64,000 nt of DNA from assembly GCA_965248735.1 (NCBI GenBank), contig OZ252146.1:992001-1056000 (forward strand), given 5' to 3'. Below the pieces are notes generated by a model. It was not told the origin of the DNA, did not search any database, and saw only the letters and a program-made list of their open reading frames with translations. Source of the stretch: Aldehydirespirator sp965248735. GTDB taxonomy: Bacteria > Actinomycetota > Acidimicrobiia > Acidimicrobiales > Aldehydirespiratoraceae. The position numbers and the translations under genes were made by a program. Shown here piece after piece: positions 8,915 to 17,214 of this stretch (its first letter is position 1; the number at the start of each line of letters is the position of its first letter).

Positions 8915-10800
8915 CAGTACATCGACTCCACGAGATCGCCGAACATCTCCTCCATGGCGTTGCGCTTGATTTTCTGGGTGGCTGTCAGCTCGCCGTCCTC
9001 GTGGTCGAGCTCCTTGGGCAGCATCTGGAACTTCTTGATCTGCTCGACACGGGCGAACTTGGCGTTGGTCGCGTCGACCACGCCCGAGATGAGCTCGATC
9101 ACCGGCTCCTTCTCAGAGAGGTCGCGGTAGGTGGTATACGGGATGTTGTTGCGCAGGGCCCAGTTGCCGACCGTCTCAAGCTCGATGCCGATGAGTGCGG
9201 TCACGAACTTGCGCCCGTCGCCGATGACCATCGCCTCCTTCACGTAGGGCGAGGTCTTGAGGCTGTTCTCGATCTCCGACGGGGAGATGTTCTTGCCGCC
9301 GGAGGTGATGATGATGTGCTTGATGCGGTCGACGATCTTCACGTGCGTGCCATCCACCCACACGCCCACGTCGCCGGTCATCAACCAGCCGTCTTCGGTG
9401 AAGGTCTCCGCGGTCTTGTCGGGCTTGTTCCAGTAGCCCTTGAACACCCCGGGGTGCTTGGTTTGGATCTCGCCGGTGGCCTCGTCTATGCGCAGCCCGA
9501 TGTCGGCGTAGGGCTCGCCCACCGTGCCCAGCTTCATGCGGCCCGCGAAATTGCAGGTGGCCACGGCCGCGTTCTCCGTCATGCCGTAGAGCTCGTACAC
9601 CGGCACGCCGATGCCGACGAAGAACTCGAGCACCTCAGGCGCGATGGCGGCCGCTCCCGACCCGGCGTGACGGCATCGTCGCAGGCCGACCCGCTCCTTC
9701 ATGGCCCGGAACACGAGCGGCTGGGCCACCGCGTACAACAACCGGCTCACCAGCGTGTGCGAGCCGCCGTTGGCGACCTTCTGGCGACCGATCAGCTTCG
9801 CCAGCGCCAAAGTGAACTTGAGGAACATCCGCTTGAACCAGGTGGCGTCGCTGCTCTTGATCAAGACGGTGGCGTGGAGCCGTTCCCAGATGCGCGGCAC
9901 CCCGAAGAACAGTGTCGGCTGCACCTCCCGCAGATTCTCCGTAACCGTCTCGATCGACTCGGCGAAGTTGAGAGAGGGACCGGCGCCAACAAGGGTCCAA
10001 GTGGAGAAGATCCGCTCGGCCACATGGCACAGCGGCAGGTAGGTGACGATGAGGTCCTTGGGGTTCGGGCCGACGCCGTCAGGGAAGCGCTGGGTCTCGT
10101 AGACGATCTTGTCGATGCAGTAGGCCGCGTTGGCGTTGGTCAGCATCGCGCCCTTGGGCGGTCCGGTGGTGCCCGACGTGTACACGAGTGTCATCACGTC
10201 GGTGTCGGTTGCGGCAGCCATCCGTTCGGCCACCGCGCCGGGGTGATCCTCCCGGTGGCGCCGGCCCATCTCCAGGAACGTGTCCCAGAACAGCAGTCGG
10301 GGGTCGTGGTAATCGCCGAAGCCTCGCGGCTCGGTGTAGATGATTCGACGAACGGACGCGGCCGTCTCCGTCGGGACTTCCAGCACCTTGTCGGCCTGCT
10401 CCTGATCCTCAGCGAAGAACACCACCGGGCTGCAGTCGCTGCTCAGGTACTCCACCTCGGCGGTGGGGTTGGTCGGGTAGAGCCCGACCGTGATGCCCCG
10501 CACGGCCACGGTGGCCATATCGAGGATCACCCACTCGGGACGGTCCTCGGAGTGGATGGCCACACGATCGCCGACTTCGAGGCGGAGCGCCAGCAGGCCG
10601 TGGGCCGCGGTCTCGATCAAGTCCCAGGTCTCCGCCCAGGTGTACTCCTGCCAGATCCCGAAATCCTTCTCCCGCATAGCGACCTGCCGGGGGCTGCGCC
10701 GGGCCCAGTCCCGGGCCAGCGAGGCGACCGTGGTTGCGCCGGCGTCCTCCGCTTCGGGCGGTGGGGTCTGAGGCTGGGTCCGTTCCGAAGTGACCGTCAC
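8914..10800 (-). CDS. AMP-dependent acyl-CoA synthetase (FadD15-like)
   Basis: ATP/AMP-forming acyl-CoA ligase of the ANL superfamily, 628 aa. The phosphate-binding loop YTSGTTGPPKGAM (207-219), the YGMTENAAVATCNF core motif (A5) and the hinge motif GDVGVWVDGTHVKIVDRIKH with the K.ISP region (SGGKNISPSEIE) are intact. The length and C-terminal block resemble long-chain fatty-acid CoA ligases of the FadD15 type. Direct coupling to LivH and a neighbouring acyl-CoA dehydrogenase suggest that it activates a carboxylic acid brought in by this transporter. The acid is unknown. Confidence 0.92.
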   Translation of the reverse strand: MTVTSERTQPQTPPPEAEDAGATTVASLARDWARRSPRQVAMREKDFGIWQEYTWAETWDLIETAAHGLLALRLEVGDRVAIHSEDRPEWVILDMATVAVRGITVGLYPTNPTAEVEYLSSDCSPVVFFAEDQEQADKVLEVPTETAASVRRIIYTEPRGFGDYHDPRLLFWDTFLEMGRRHREDHPGAVAERMAAATDTDVMTLVYTSGTTGPPKGAMLTNANAAYCIDKIVYETQRFPDGVGPNPKDLIVTYLPLCHVAERIFSTWTLVGAGPSLNFAESIETVTENLREVQPTLFFGVPRIWERLHATVLIKSSDATWFKRMFLKFTLALAKLIGRQKVANGGSHTLVSRLLYAVAQPLVFRAMKERVGLRRCRHAGSGAAAIAPEVLEFFVGIGVPVYELYGMTENAAVATCNFAGRMKLGTVGEPYADIGLRIDEATGEIQTKHPGVFKGYWNKPDKTAETFTEDGWLMTGDVGVWVDGTHVKIVDRIKHIIITSGGKNISPSEIENSLKTSPYVKEAMVIGDGRKFVTALIGIELETVGNWALRNNIPYTTYRDLSEKEPVIELISGVVDATNAKFARVEQIKKFQMLPKELDHEDGELTATQKIKRNAMEEMFGDLVESMY

Positions 10801-10854
10801 GCGTCGACCTCCTTCGCGCTCGTGTTCCTGGCCTCTCGCTCGGCGGACGCTACT

Positions 10855-12165
10855 TCATTTCCCCGCGAGCTGACGCTGCCGCGCCTCCTCGGCCGGATCA
10901 CCGAGCCCCTCGTGGGCTGCTACCTCGGCCCGACCCACCACGAACCAGTGCACCTCGTCGGGACCATCGGCCAGACGCAGGGTTCGCTGGCTGGTGTACA
11001 TCCGGGCCAGGGGCGTCCACTGCGATACGCCGGCGGCGCCGTGCATCTGGATGGCCTGGTCGATGATGCGGCACACCCGCTCGGGGACCATGGCCTTCAC
11101 CGCGCTCACCCAGACTCGGGCCTCGGTGTTGCCGAGGGTGTCCATGGCCTTGGCCGCCCGAAGCACCATGAGGCGCATCGCCTCGATCTCCACCCGGGCC
11201 CGGGCGATGATCTCGAGGTTGCCGCCGAGCTGGGCCAGCGGGCGCCCGAAGGCCTCGCGGCTCATGCCCCGGCGCACCATGAGGTCCAAAGCCCTCTCCG
11301 CCGCACCGATGGAGCGCATGCAGTGGTGGATGCGGCCCGGGCCGAGGCGAAGCTGGGAGATCTCGAAGCCCCGGCCCTCGCCCAGCAGGATGTACGACGC
11401 CGGCACCCGCACATCATCGAGGCGGATGTGCATGTGGCCGTGGGGCGCGTCGTCCTCGCCGAACACGTGCATCGGTCCGACCACATGCACCCCGGGCGTG
11501 TCCATCGGCACCAGGATCTGGGACTGCCGGCGGTGCGGGGGCCCGTCGGGGCTGGTCTGCACCATGCAGATCATGATCTTGCAGCGCGGGTCGCCAGCCC
11601 CCGAGATGTAGAACTTCTCGCCGTTGATCAGCCATTCGTCGCCATCGAGCACGGCCTGCGTGGCGATGTTCTTGGCGTCCGACGACGCCAGCGTCGGCTC
11701 CGTCATCGCGTAGCACGACCTGATCTCCCCGGCCAGCAGGGGCTCGAGCCACTGCTGCTTCTGCTCGGGCGTGCCCACCCGCTCCAGCACTTCCATGTTG
11801 CCGGTGTCCGGAGCGCTGCAGTTGAGGCACTCCGAGGCGATGGGGTTCTTGCCGAGCTCGGCCGCGATGTAGGCGTAGTCGAGGTTGCTGAGGCCCTCTC
11901 CGCTGGCCGCGTCGGGCAGGAAGAAGTTCCACAGCCCGGCCGCTTTGGCTCGCGCCTTGAGACCGTCGAGCAGCTCGAGCTGGCCGGGACCGTAGCCCCA
12001 GCGCTCGGCCCGGCCCTCGCCAAGCCTGAAGAAGGTGGCGGTGACCGGCTCCACTTCAGCGGCCACGAACTCGACGACCCGGTCATACAGCGGACGAGCC
12101 TGAGATGACATCGCGAGGTCGAGCGACGCGGAATCCAGATTGCCGATCAGCGCTGACGGTGTCAT
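10855..12165 (-). CDS. acyl-CoA dehydrogenase
   Basis: FAD-dependent acyl-CoA dehydrogenase of 436 aa, first gene of the minus-strand run into the liv-like operon. The family blocks CYAMTEPTLASSDAKNI, EWLINGEKFYISGAGDPRC, GRGFEISQLRLGPGRIHHCMRSIGAAERAL and IDQAIQMHGAAGVSQWTPLARMYTSQRTLRLADGPDEVH are all readable, each shown here in part. They place it with the ACAD10/11-like group. It would catalyse alpha,beta-desaturation of an acyl-CoA. A 54-nt gap separates it from the synthetase gene. Confidence 0.92.
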   Translation of the reverse strand: MTPSALIGNLDSASLDLAMSSQARPLYDRVVEFVAAEVEPVTATFFRLGEGRAERWGYGPGQLELLDGLKARAKAAGLWNFFLPDAASGEGLSNLDYAYIAAELGKNPIASECLNCSAPDTGNMEVLERVGTPEQKQQWLEPLLAGEIRSCYAMTEPTLASSDAKNIATQAVLDGDEWLINGEKFYISGAGDPRCKIMICMVQTSPDGPPHRRQSQILVPMDTPGVHVVGPMHVFGEDDAPHGHMHIRLDDVRVPASYILLGEGRGFEISQLRLGPGRIHHCMRSIGAAERALDLMVRRGMSREAFGRPLAQLGGNLEIIARARVEIEAMRLMVLRAAKAMDTLGNTEARVWVSAVKAMVPERVCRIIDQAIQMHGAAGVSQWTPLARMYTSQRTLRLADGPDEVHWFVVGRAEVAAHEGLGDPAEEARQRQLAGK

Positions 12166-12184
12166 GGAAGCGGCCTCGCAGTGG

Positions 12185-12394
12185 TCAGGACGACAGCAGT
12201 GATGCTAGGGCCCAGACCGCGGCCCCCAAGCCGACGACGATGTAGACAACGCTGCGGCCCACCGGGGCCCGTTCCAGGTCGGTGGGGTCGCGTCTCTGAG
12301 GCGGAGGACGCAGCAGCGCCGCGGCGTTGCCGGCAGCCATGGCCGCGCCGAGGGCGAGCACCAGCCAAGCGAGGATGTTCTGGCCGAGGAACAC
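12185..12394 (-). CDS. small two-helix membrane protein
   Basis: A protein of 69 aa beginning with GTG. Two hydrophobic segments, residues 8-27 and about 49-66, flank a polar loop (PPPQRRDPTDLERAP). I do not recognise a named family. It sits 24 nt downstream of dnaB and just ahead of the acyl-CoA dehydrogenase on the same strand, and the spacing is tight enough for co-transcription with dnaB. It is kept as real because of the clean hydrophobic pattern and codon use like its neighbours. Confidence 0.6.
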   Translation of the reverse strand: MFLGQNILAWLVLALGAAMAAGNAAALLRPPPQRRDPTDLERAPVGRSVVYIVVGLGAAVWALASLLSS

Positions 12395-12404
12395 CTAGCC
12401 GCCT

Positions 12405-12418
12405 ATCCGCTCGGCCCC
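12405..12418. repeat. solo copy of short GGCCGAGCGG motif
   Basis: The 14-mer ATCCGCTCGGCCCC, directly behind the dnaB stop codon, recurs exactly at 25854-25867. Its core (GGCCGAGCGG on the other strand) is also the head of the longer dispersed repeat at 17 kb, 27 kb and 60 kb. Confidence 0.5.
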
Positions 12419-13813
12419 TTAGATGGCGGCCCGGGCCGCGAAATTGGCGAAGGTGGTGAACCGGGACAGGAAGGCCAGTGTGGTCGTGGCGGTCGGGCCG
12501 TTGCGGTTCTTGGCCACGATGACTTCGGCCGTGCCCGCGGTGTCGGCGTTGTCGGGGTTGTACACCTCATCACGATAGATGAACATCACCACGTCGGCGT
12601 CCTGCTCGATGGCCCCGGACTCCCGCAGGTCCGCCAGCATGGGCCGCTTCTGCTGGCGCATCTCGAGATTGCGGGAGAGCTGCGACAGCGCCACCACCGG
12701 ACACTCCAGCTCGCGGGCCAGGATCTTCAGGCCCCGCGAGATCTCCGCCACCTCGACCTGGCGATTGTCGGCGGCCTGCCGGCCCGTCATCAGCTGGAGA
12801 TAGTCCACGACGACCATGGCGAGGTCGCCGACCTGACTCTTGAGGCGGCGGGCCCGGGCTCTGATCTCCATCACCGTCACGTTCGGGTTGTCGTCGATCC
12901 ACATCGGCGCGGTCGACAGCCGGCTGATCGCGCCGGTGATCCGGTTCCAGTCGTCGTCGCTCAGCCTGCCGTCGCGCATCTTGGTCGAGTCGATGCGGGC
13001 TTCGGCGCACAGCAGCCGCTGCGTCAGCTCGATGTGGCCCATCTCCAGCGAGAACACCAGAACGGGCCGCTGCACCTTTATCGCCGCGTGGGCGGCCATG
13101 CCCAGCGCGAACGACGTCTTGCCCATGGACGGTCGGCCGCCCACCACATACAGAGAGCTGGGCTGCAGGCCCGACAGCAGCTTGTCGAGGTCGGTGTAGC
13201 CGGTGGCGGTTCCGGTGATCGACCCCCCGTGCTCGTAGAGCTCCTCAAGACGGTCCAGAGTCCCGTCGAGCAGCTCCGAGAGCTGGACCGTGTTGTCGCC
13301 CACCTGGCCCTGGGCCACCTGGTACATCAGGTTCTCGGCCCAGTCCACCGCCTTGGTCACATCGTCGGGGCGGCCGTAGCCCAGCTCCGCGATCTCTCCG
13401 GCCACCTCTATGAGGCGCCGCAGCGTGTGATGCTCCCGCACTATGCGGGCATAGGAGGCCGCGTTCGACGTGGCCGGGGTGTTCATCTGCAGCGACAGCA
13501 GGCCGTCCAAGCCCCCTATGGCCTCCAGCGAGCCGCTGCGCTCGAGAGCCGAGGCCACCGTCACGGCGTCGGCCGGCTCGCCGGCGCTGTAGAGACCGTG
13601 CACCGCCTCGAAGACCCGCTCGTGCGCGGGCCGGTAGAAGTGCACCGCCGACACCGTCTCCAACACGTCGGCGATGGCGTCGCGCGACAGCAGCATCGCG
13701 CCCAGCAGAGACTCCTCGGCCACCAGATTGTGGGGAGGGACGCGCACGTCGCGCCTCTCCCCGCCGGTGGTAGCGCCCGCGCTGTGCCACTGCGCGTTAT
13801 CGGTGACGCTCAT
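12419..13813 (-). CDS. dnaB: replicative DNA helicase
   Basis: Replicative helicase of 464 aa. The N-terminal DnaB domain begins at PPHNLVAEESLLGAML, Walker A is GGRPSMGKTS (225-234), Walker B is MVVVDYLQLM, and the C-terminal SQLSRNLEMR, KRPMLADLRESGAIEQDADVV region is canonical. No intein is present in the Walker A or H4 region, which are frequent intein sites in actinobacteria. It follows rpsF-ssb-rpsR-rplI, as in Mycobacterium. The 5' end carries three tandem copies of a 14-bp unit, each with an ATG, so starts at 13841, 13827 and 13813 were considered. Only the last opens the full frame. Confidence 0.97.
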   Translation of the reverse strand: MSVTDNAQWHSAGATTGGERRDVRVPPHNLVAEESLLGAMLLSRDAIADVLETVSAVHFYRPAHERVFEAVHGLYSAGEPADAVTVASALERSGSLEAIGGLDGLLSLQMNTPATSNAASYARIVREHHTLRRLIEVAGEIAELGYGRPDDVTKAVDWAENLMYQVAQGQVGDNTVQLSELLDGTLDRLEELYEHGGSITGTATGYTDLDKLLSGLQPSSLYVVGGRPSMGKTSFALGMAAHAAIKVQRPVLVFSLEMGHIELTQRLLCAEARIDSTKMRDGRLSDDDWNRITGAISRLSTAPMWIDDNPNVTVMEIRARARRLKSQVGDLAMVVVDYLQLMTGRQAADNRQVEVAEISRGLKILARELECPVVALSQLSRNLEMRQQKRPMLADLRESGAIEQDADVVMFIYRDEVYNPDNADTAGTAEVIVAKNRNGPTATTTLAFLSRFTTFANFAARAAI

Positions 13814-13846
13814 GAATAGACGCTCATGAATAGACGCTCATGAATA
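13805..13846 (-). repeat. 3 x 14-bp tandem repeat over the dnaB start codon
   Basis: Three exact copies of GACGCTCATGAATA (plus-strand reading). On the coding strand each copy supplies an ATG. The first two open mini-ORFs of five codons (MSVYS) whose TGA overlaps the next ATG. The third ATG starts dnaB. Confidence 0.85.
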
Positions 13847-13935
13847 TCTGCCCCCAACAGCCGTACCAGCCGTGACGTCACAACGGTACCGAGGGGGTAC
13901 GACACTCTCAGGCGGCCGACGGGGATAACGCCGGG

Positions 13936-13960
13936 GATTTCCCGGCCCCGGCCGGGGAAT
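13936..13960 (-). terminator. GC-rich palindrome downstream of rplI
   Basis: A 12-bp self-complementary core (CCCCGGCCGGGG, 13946-13957) lies between rplI and dnaB, about 45 nt after the rplI stop. There is no U-tract. It may attenuate transcription from the ribosomal protein genes into dnaB. The palindrome is seen; its role is inferred. Confidence 0.35.
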
Positions 13961-14004
13961 TCGGGGGATCTCGCGCGGTGGGTGTGGAAGAGCTGTGGGC
14001 AGCC

Positions 14005-14454
14005 TCAGTCTTGGGCGGTCACCTCGAGGGTGACCGGCACCGCCACCTCCGCGTGCAGCCGGAACAGCACCGTGTGCGAGCCGACCTCCCTGATCGGCGC
14101 GTCAAGCACGACAGCCTCGCTGTCGACCACCGCTCCCACCTGGGACTCGACCGCGGCCACGATGTCGGCGGGCCCCACCGAGCCGTAGAGGTGGCCCGTC
14201 TCCGCGGCCCGCGCCGACACCGACAGGACCGCGGGCGCCAGCCGCACGGCGATCTCCTCCGCGTCGGCCCGGTCGGCGGCGCTGCGCAGGGCGGCGCTGC
14301 GTCGCATGGCCTCGGCCTGCCGCTCCGCGCCGGGAGACGACTTCAGCGCCAGGCCCTTGGGAACCAGGTAGTTGCGGGCGTAGCCCGCGGCCACATCGCA
14401 GACATCCCCCTTGCGGCCGAGCCCGTCCACGTCCGCGCGCAAGACGACCTTCAC
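14005..14454 (-). CDS. rplI: 50S ribosomal protein L9
   Basis: L9 of 149 aa, the usual length. The N-terminal domain is clear: MKVVLRADVDGLGRKGDVCDVAAGYARNYLVPKG, shown here only as a landmark in two parts (MKVVLRADVDGLGRKGD and AAGYARNYLVPKGLAL). The connecting helix and C-terminal domain (LYGSVGPADIVAAV) follow. Its ATG overlaps the stop of rpsR (ATGA). Confidence 0.97.
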   Translation of the reverse strand: MKVVLRADVDGLGRKGDVCDVAAGYARNYLVPKGLALKSSPGAERQAEAMRRSAALRSAADRADAEEIAVRLAPAVLSVSARAAETGHLYGSVGPADIVAAVESQVGAVVDSEAVVLDAPIREVGSHTVLFRLHAEVAVPVTLEVTAQD

Positions 14455-14894
14455 GCCTGCTCCCCTCCGCTGCCGACCGCATCGCCGGCCACCGCGCCCG
14501 CGACCACCTCCTCGGCTCCGACATCGGACTCTCCTTCATCCGGAGCGCCCGACGGAGGCGGCCCGGAGGGACGCGGCGCCGGACCGGCAGCACGGCCCCG
14601 GGGGTCGCGGTCCTTGTTCTGGCGCTGGGTCGTCACCCGGCTCGCGTAGGGCACCAGGGCCATCTCCCGGGCCAGCTTGATGGCATCGGCGACGAGCTTC
14701 TGCTGCTGGGTGTTGTTGCCGGTGACGCGCCGAGCTCTGATCTTGGCCCGGTCGGACAAGAACTTCCTCAGCAGCTTCTCGTTCTTCCAGTCGACGTAGG
14801 TGATGCCCTCAGTGGTGAGGAAGCTCACCTTCTTCTTTATTCGGCGGTTGTTGTCGCGGCTCTTGCTCCGCGCCTTGGTCTTGGTCTTGGCCAC
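14451..14894 (-). CDS. rpsR: 30S ribosomal protein S18 with long C-terminal tail
   Basis: The S18 core occupies about residues 20-92 (VSFLTTEGITYVDWKNEKLL, RKFLSDRAKIRARRVTG, LARE...LVPY). It has no cysteines, so it is the non-zinc form. After residue 92 the protein continues for about 55 residues of Pro/Gly/Ala/Glu-rich, probably disordered sequence. S18 normally ends within about 10 residues of the LVPY motif. The frame is clean and rplI overlaps the end by ATGA, so the tail is genuinely encoded. Confidence 0.94.
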   Translation of the reverse strand: MAKTKTKARSKSRDNNRRIKKKVSFLTTEGITYVDWKNEKLLRKFLSDRAKIRARRVTGNNTQQQKLVADAIKLAREMALVPYASRVTTQRQNKDRDPRGRAAGPAPRPSGPPPSGAPDEGESDVGAEEVVAGAVAGDAVGSGGEQA

Positions 14895-14937
14895 TGCTCT
14901 TATCTCCTCGTCTCAGAATCGGCCGACCGGACCGGCC

Positions 14938-15444
14938 TCAGAACGGCTCCTCGTCGGCACCGGAGGTCGCTGCGGTGCCTCGCTCAGCCGCGGTGCCATG
15001 TCGAGACTCGAGTGACTCAACGCCCGCCGGCCGGGCTCCGCCGTCACCACGGTGGCCACCACGGTCGCCCTCGCTCCGGTTGTCGCCGCCGCCTCGGTAC
15101 TCGTTCTTGGTTACCTCGGCCGTAGCCCACCGCAGGCTGGGAGCCACATCGTCGGCGAGAATCTCCACTTTCGAGCGACGATCTCCATGGTCGGTCTCCC
15201 AGCTCCTCTGCTGGAGCGTGCCGTAGACAACCACCCGGGCGCCCTTCTTCAACGACTCGGCGACGTTCTCGGCAAGCTGGCGGAAGCAGGTCACGTCGAA
15301 GAACGACACTTCGTCCTCCTGGTCCTGGCGCCTGCGGTTCCAAGCCACGCCGAACTGGGCGATGGCCATTCCGGACTGCGCGAACCGCAGCTCGGGGTCG
15401 CGGGTGATATTTCCCACGACAGTCACAGTGTTGTCGAATCCCAT
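14938..15444 (-). CDS. ssb: single-stranded DNA-binding protein
   Basis: SSB of 168 aa. The OB fold (residues 1-110) has the actinobacterial pattern MGFDNTVTVVGNITRDPEL, FDVTCFRQLAENVAESLKKG and VVYGTLQQRSWE. A Gly/Arg/Asp-rich linker follows. The acidic tip is DEEPF, equivalent to the DDIPF tail that recruits partner proteins. Located between rpsF and rpsR as in most bacteria. Confidence 0.96.
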   Translation of the reverse strand: MGFDNTVTVVGNITRDPELRFAQSGMAIAQFGVAWNRRRQDQEDEVSFFDVTCFRQLAENVAESLKKGARVVVYGTLQQRSWETDHGDRRSKVEILADDVAPSLRWATAEVTKNEYRGGGDNRSEGDRGGHRGDGGARPAGVESLESRHGTAAERGTAATSGADEEPF

Positions 15445-15460
15445 GAGGAACCTCCGGATC

Positions 15461-15799
15461 TCAGCCGGCAGCAGCCGGCTTGGCCTCCGCGAGCAAACCG
15501 CGGCGCTCGACCTCGGCGTCGGGAAGCCGGAACAGTTTGTGGCGGACGATTTCGTCCGCGAGCCGCAGTCGCCTTTCGGTGGCGGGAAGACCGGCCGTGG
15601 AAGTCACGATCTCCCATACCACATAGATGCCTTCGGTCTTGTGGTTGATCTTGTAGGCGAACTTGCGCCTGCCCCAATTGTCGGTGGACATGATCGTCCC
15701 TCCCTCGTCGGCCACCAAACCGGCGACATGGGAAAACATCGAGTCCACGTCAGTGACGTCGGAGTCGATGATGATCATCAACTCATAGGCCCGCAGCAC
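15461..15799 (-). CDS. rpsF: 30S ribosomal protein S6
   Basis: S6, 112 aa from a GTG at 15797-15799 (MLRAYELMIIIDSDVTDV). This start has GGGAGG 9 nt upstream. A longer reading from 15844 adds 15 residues without family support. The blocks WGRRKFAYKINHKTEGIYVV and RLADEIVRHKLFRL fit S6. It heads the rpsF-ssb-rpsR-rplI-dnaB cluster. The 273 nt upstream (to panB) hold no gene that I can see and no clear promoter. Confidence 0.96.
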   Translation of the reverse strand: MLRAYELMIIIDSDVTDVDSMFSHVAGLVADEGGTIMSTDNWGRRKFAYKINHKTEGIYVVWEIVTSTAGLPATERRLRLADEIVRHKLFRLPDAEVERRGLLAEAKPAAAG

Positions 15800-16072
15800 G
15801 GGCGACCACCTCCCTTTGGACCCGGCACCGCCGGAGCCCCTCACCGGGGCAGGGTTCGTTTCCGAGGCCGAACCCGCTCAGAATCCGGCAAGGACCCGAA
15901 CTGGCTCAGCTAATGGCGGGCAGGGTATCGGCGGTGTGGCCCATACCCACCACTCGCCGCGGCATCCCCAACAATCCACAGCACCATCCCCAGACGCATC
16001 CTGCACGTCGTGCCGTGTGCCGACGGCTGCCGCGGCGTCGATCCCTACAGGTTGCAAGGACCTGGAATCTTG

Positions 16073-16918
16073 CTAAAGACCTGAAATTCCCAAGGCGGCG
16101 AGTTCGACCTCAGACAGGTGATACGACTCCCGCGAAGACGGGAACGCTCCGGACCGCACATCGTCCGCGAAGCACCGGACGGCCTCGGTCGCCAAGGTGT
16201 CGAGATCCGCGTAGCGGCGCACGAACTTCGGCGCGAGACGAGTCTCCAACCCCAGCAGATCATGGTAGACGAGGACCTGGCCGTCGCAGTGGGGACCGGC
16301 GCCGATGCCGATCGTCGGGATCTCGACGGCTTCAGTGACCATCTCCGCCACTTGGACCGGGACTCCCTCGAGCACGATCGCATAGCAACCCGCGTGGGAC
16401 AGAGACTTGGCCGCCTGCACAAGCCGGCGAGCCGCCTCCGCCTGCCGGCCCTGGACCTTGAATCCGCCCATGGCGTGCAGCGACTGGGGAGTGAGGCCTA
16501 TGTGGCCCATGACGGGTATCTCGGCGTCGCGGATGCGCTCGATCATCGGCAGGCGCTTGCGGCCACCCTCCAGCTTCACGGACTGCGCGCCAGCCCTGAT
16601 GAGCAAGGCCGCGTTCTGGACGGTCTCCTCGGCCGAAACGTGATAGCTCATCCATGGCAGGTCGGCCACGATATGGGCCTCGGGTTTGGCCCGGGCCACC
16701 GCTGCGGTGTGGTGGGCCATGTCGTTGACGGTCACCTGCAGGGTGTCGTCGTAGCCCAGCACGACCATGGCAACAGAGTCGCCCACCAGGATGAGATCGG
16801 CGCCGGCCTCGCTCACCACCCGGGCACTCGGCGCGTCGTAGGCCGTCACCATCACCAGAGGGTCAGCGCCGTCGCACACCTTGCGGGCCCGTATGGCGGG
16901 CGCGGTGAGCTTTCCCAT
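16073..16918 (-). CDS. panB: 3-methyl-2-oxobutanoate hydroxymethyltransferase
   Basis: First committed enzyme of pantothenate synthesis, which adds a hydroxymethyl group from methylene-tetrahydrofolate to ketoisovalerate. From the ATG at 16918 (GGAG 7 nt upstream) the protein is 281 aa. Family blocks are VTAYDAPSARVVSEAGAD, VGDSVAMVVLGYDDTLQVT, VMGHIGLTPQSLHAMGGFKV and IGIGAGPHCDGQVLVYHDLLG. A longer reading to 16996 is unlikely. No other pan genes are adjacent. Confidence 0.96.
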   Translation of the reverse strand: MGKLTAPAIRARKVCDGADPLVMVTAYDAPSARVVSEAGADLILVGDSVAMVVLGYDDTLQVTVNDMAHHTAAVARAKPEAHIVADLPWMSYHVSAEETVQNAALLIRAGAQSVKLEGGRKRLPMIERIRDAEIPVMGHIGLTPQSLHAMGGFKVQGRQAEAARRLVQAAKSLSHAGCYAIVLEGVPVQVAEMVTEAVEIPTIGIGAGPHCDGQVLVYHDLLGLETRLAPKFVRRYADLDTLATEAVRCFADDVRSGAFPSSRESYHLSEVELAALGISGL

Positions 16919-17046
16919 GGGTTGCTCCTTTCCGTCCAGCGCGCTGGGGCTGCCGGCGGTGCGGTGAACGATACCTGCACCGCCGCTGATCGTCAATGGG
17001 AGGCCGTGCGGATGGGTGGACCGCCTCGCCGCCGGCCGGCGTGCTC

Positions 17047-17190
17047 AGAGGCCGAGCGGATGGGCCGCAGTCCACGTACAAGATCAGCGAGGCGTTGAGC
17101 GAGGCCGTGGCCCGAGCGGCCCGTGAGCGCAGCGAACAAGAGCGGGCAACACAACCCGTCACCGCGAGGCGCTCACCACCTACCCGCGCA
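17047..17190. repeat. dispersed intergenic repeat, copy A
   Basis: Contains the 50-bp core (17097-17146) that is identical to 27382-27431, preceded by the head GAGGCCGAGCGGA and followed by a diverged tail with CACCGCGAGG and CTACCCG that is also shared with the 27-kb copy. It sits between panB and the DUF5318 gene, outside both. Confidence 0.85.
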
Positions 17191-17214
17191 TCTTCTCGAA
17201 GTTGTGCGCCGACG

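Noticed and set aside
8878..12108. A 1076-codon open frame on the plus strand opposite the acyl-CoA synthetase and dehydrogenase
   Set aside because: It is His/Gly/Val/Leu-rich antisense translation of two well-recognised enzymes and has no family features.
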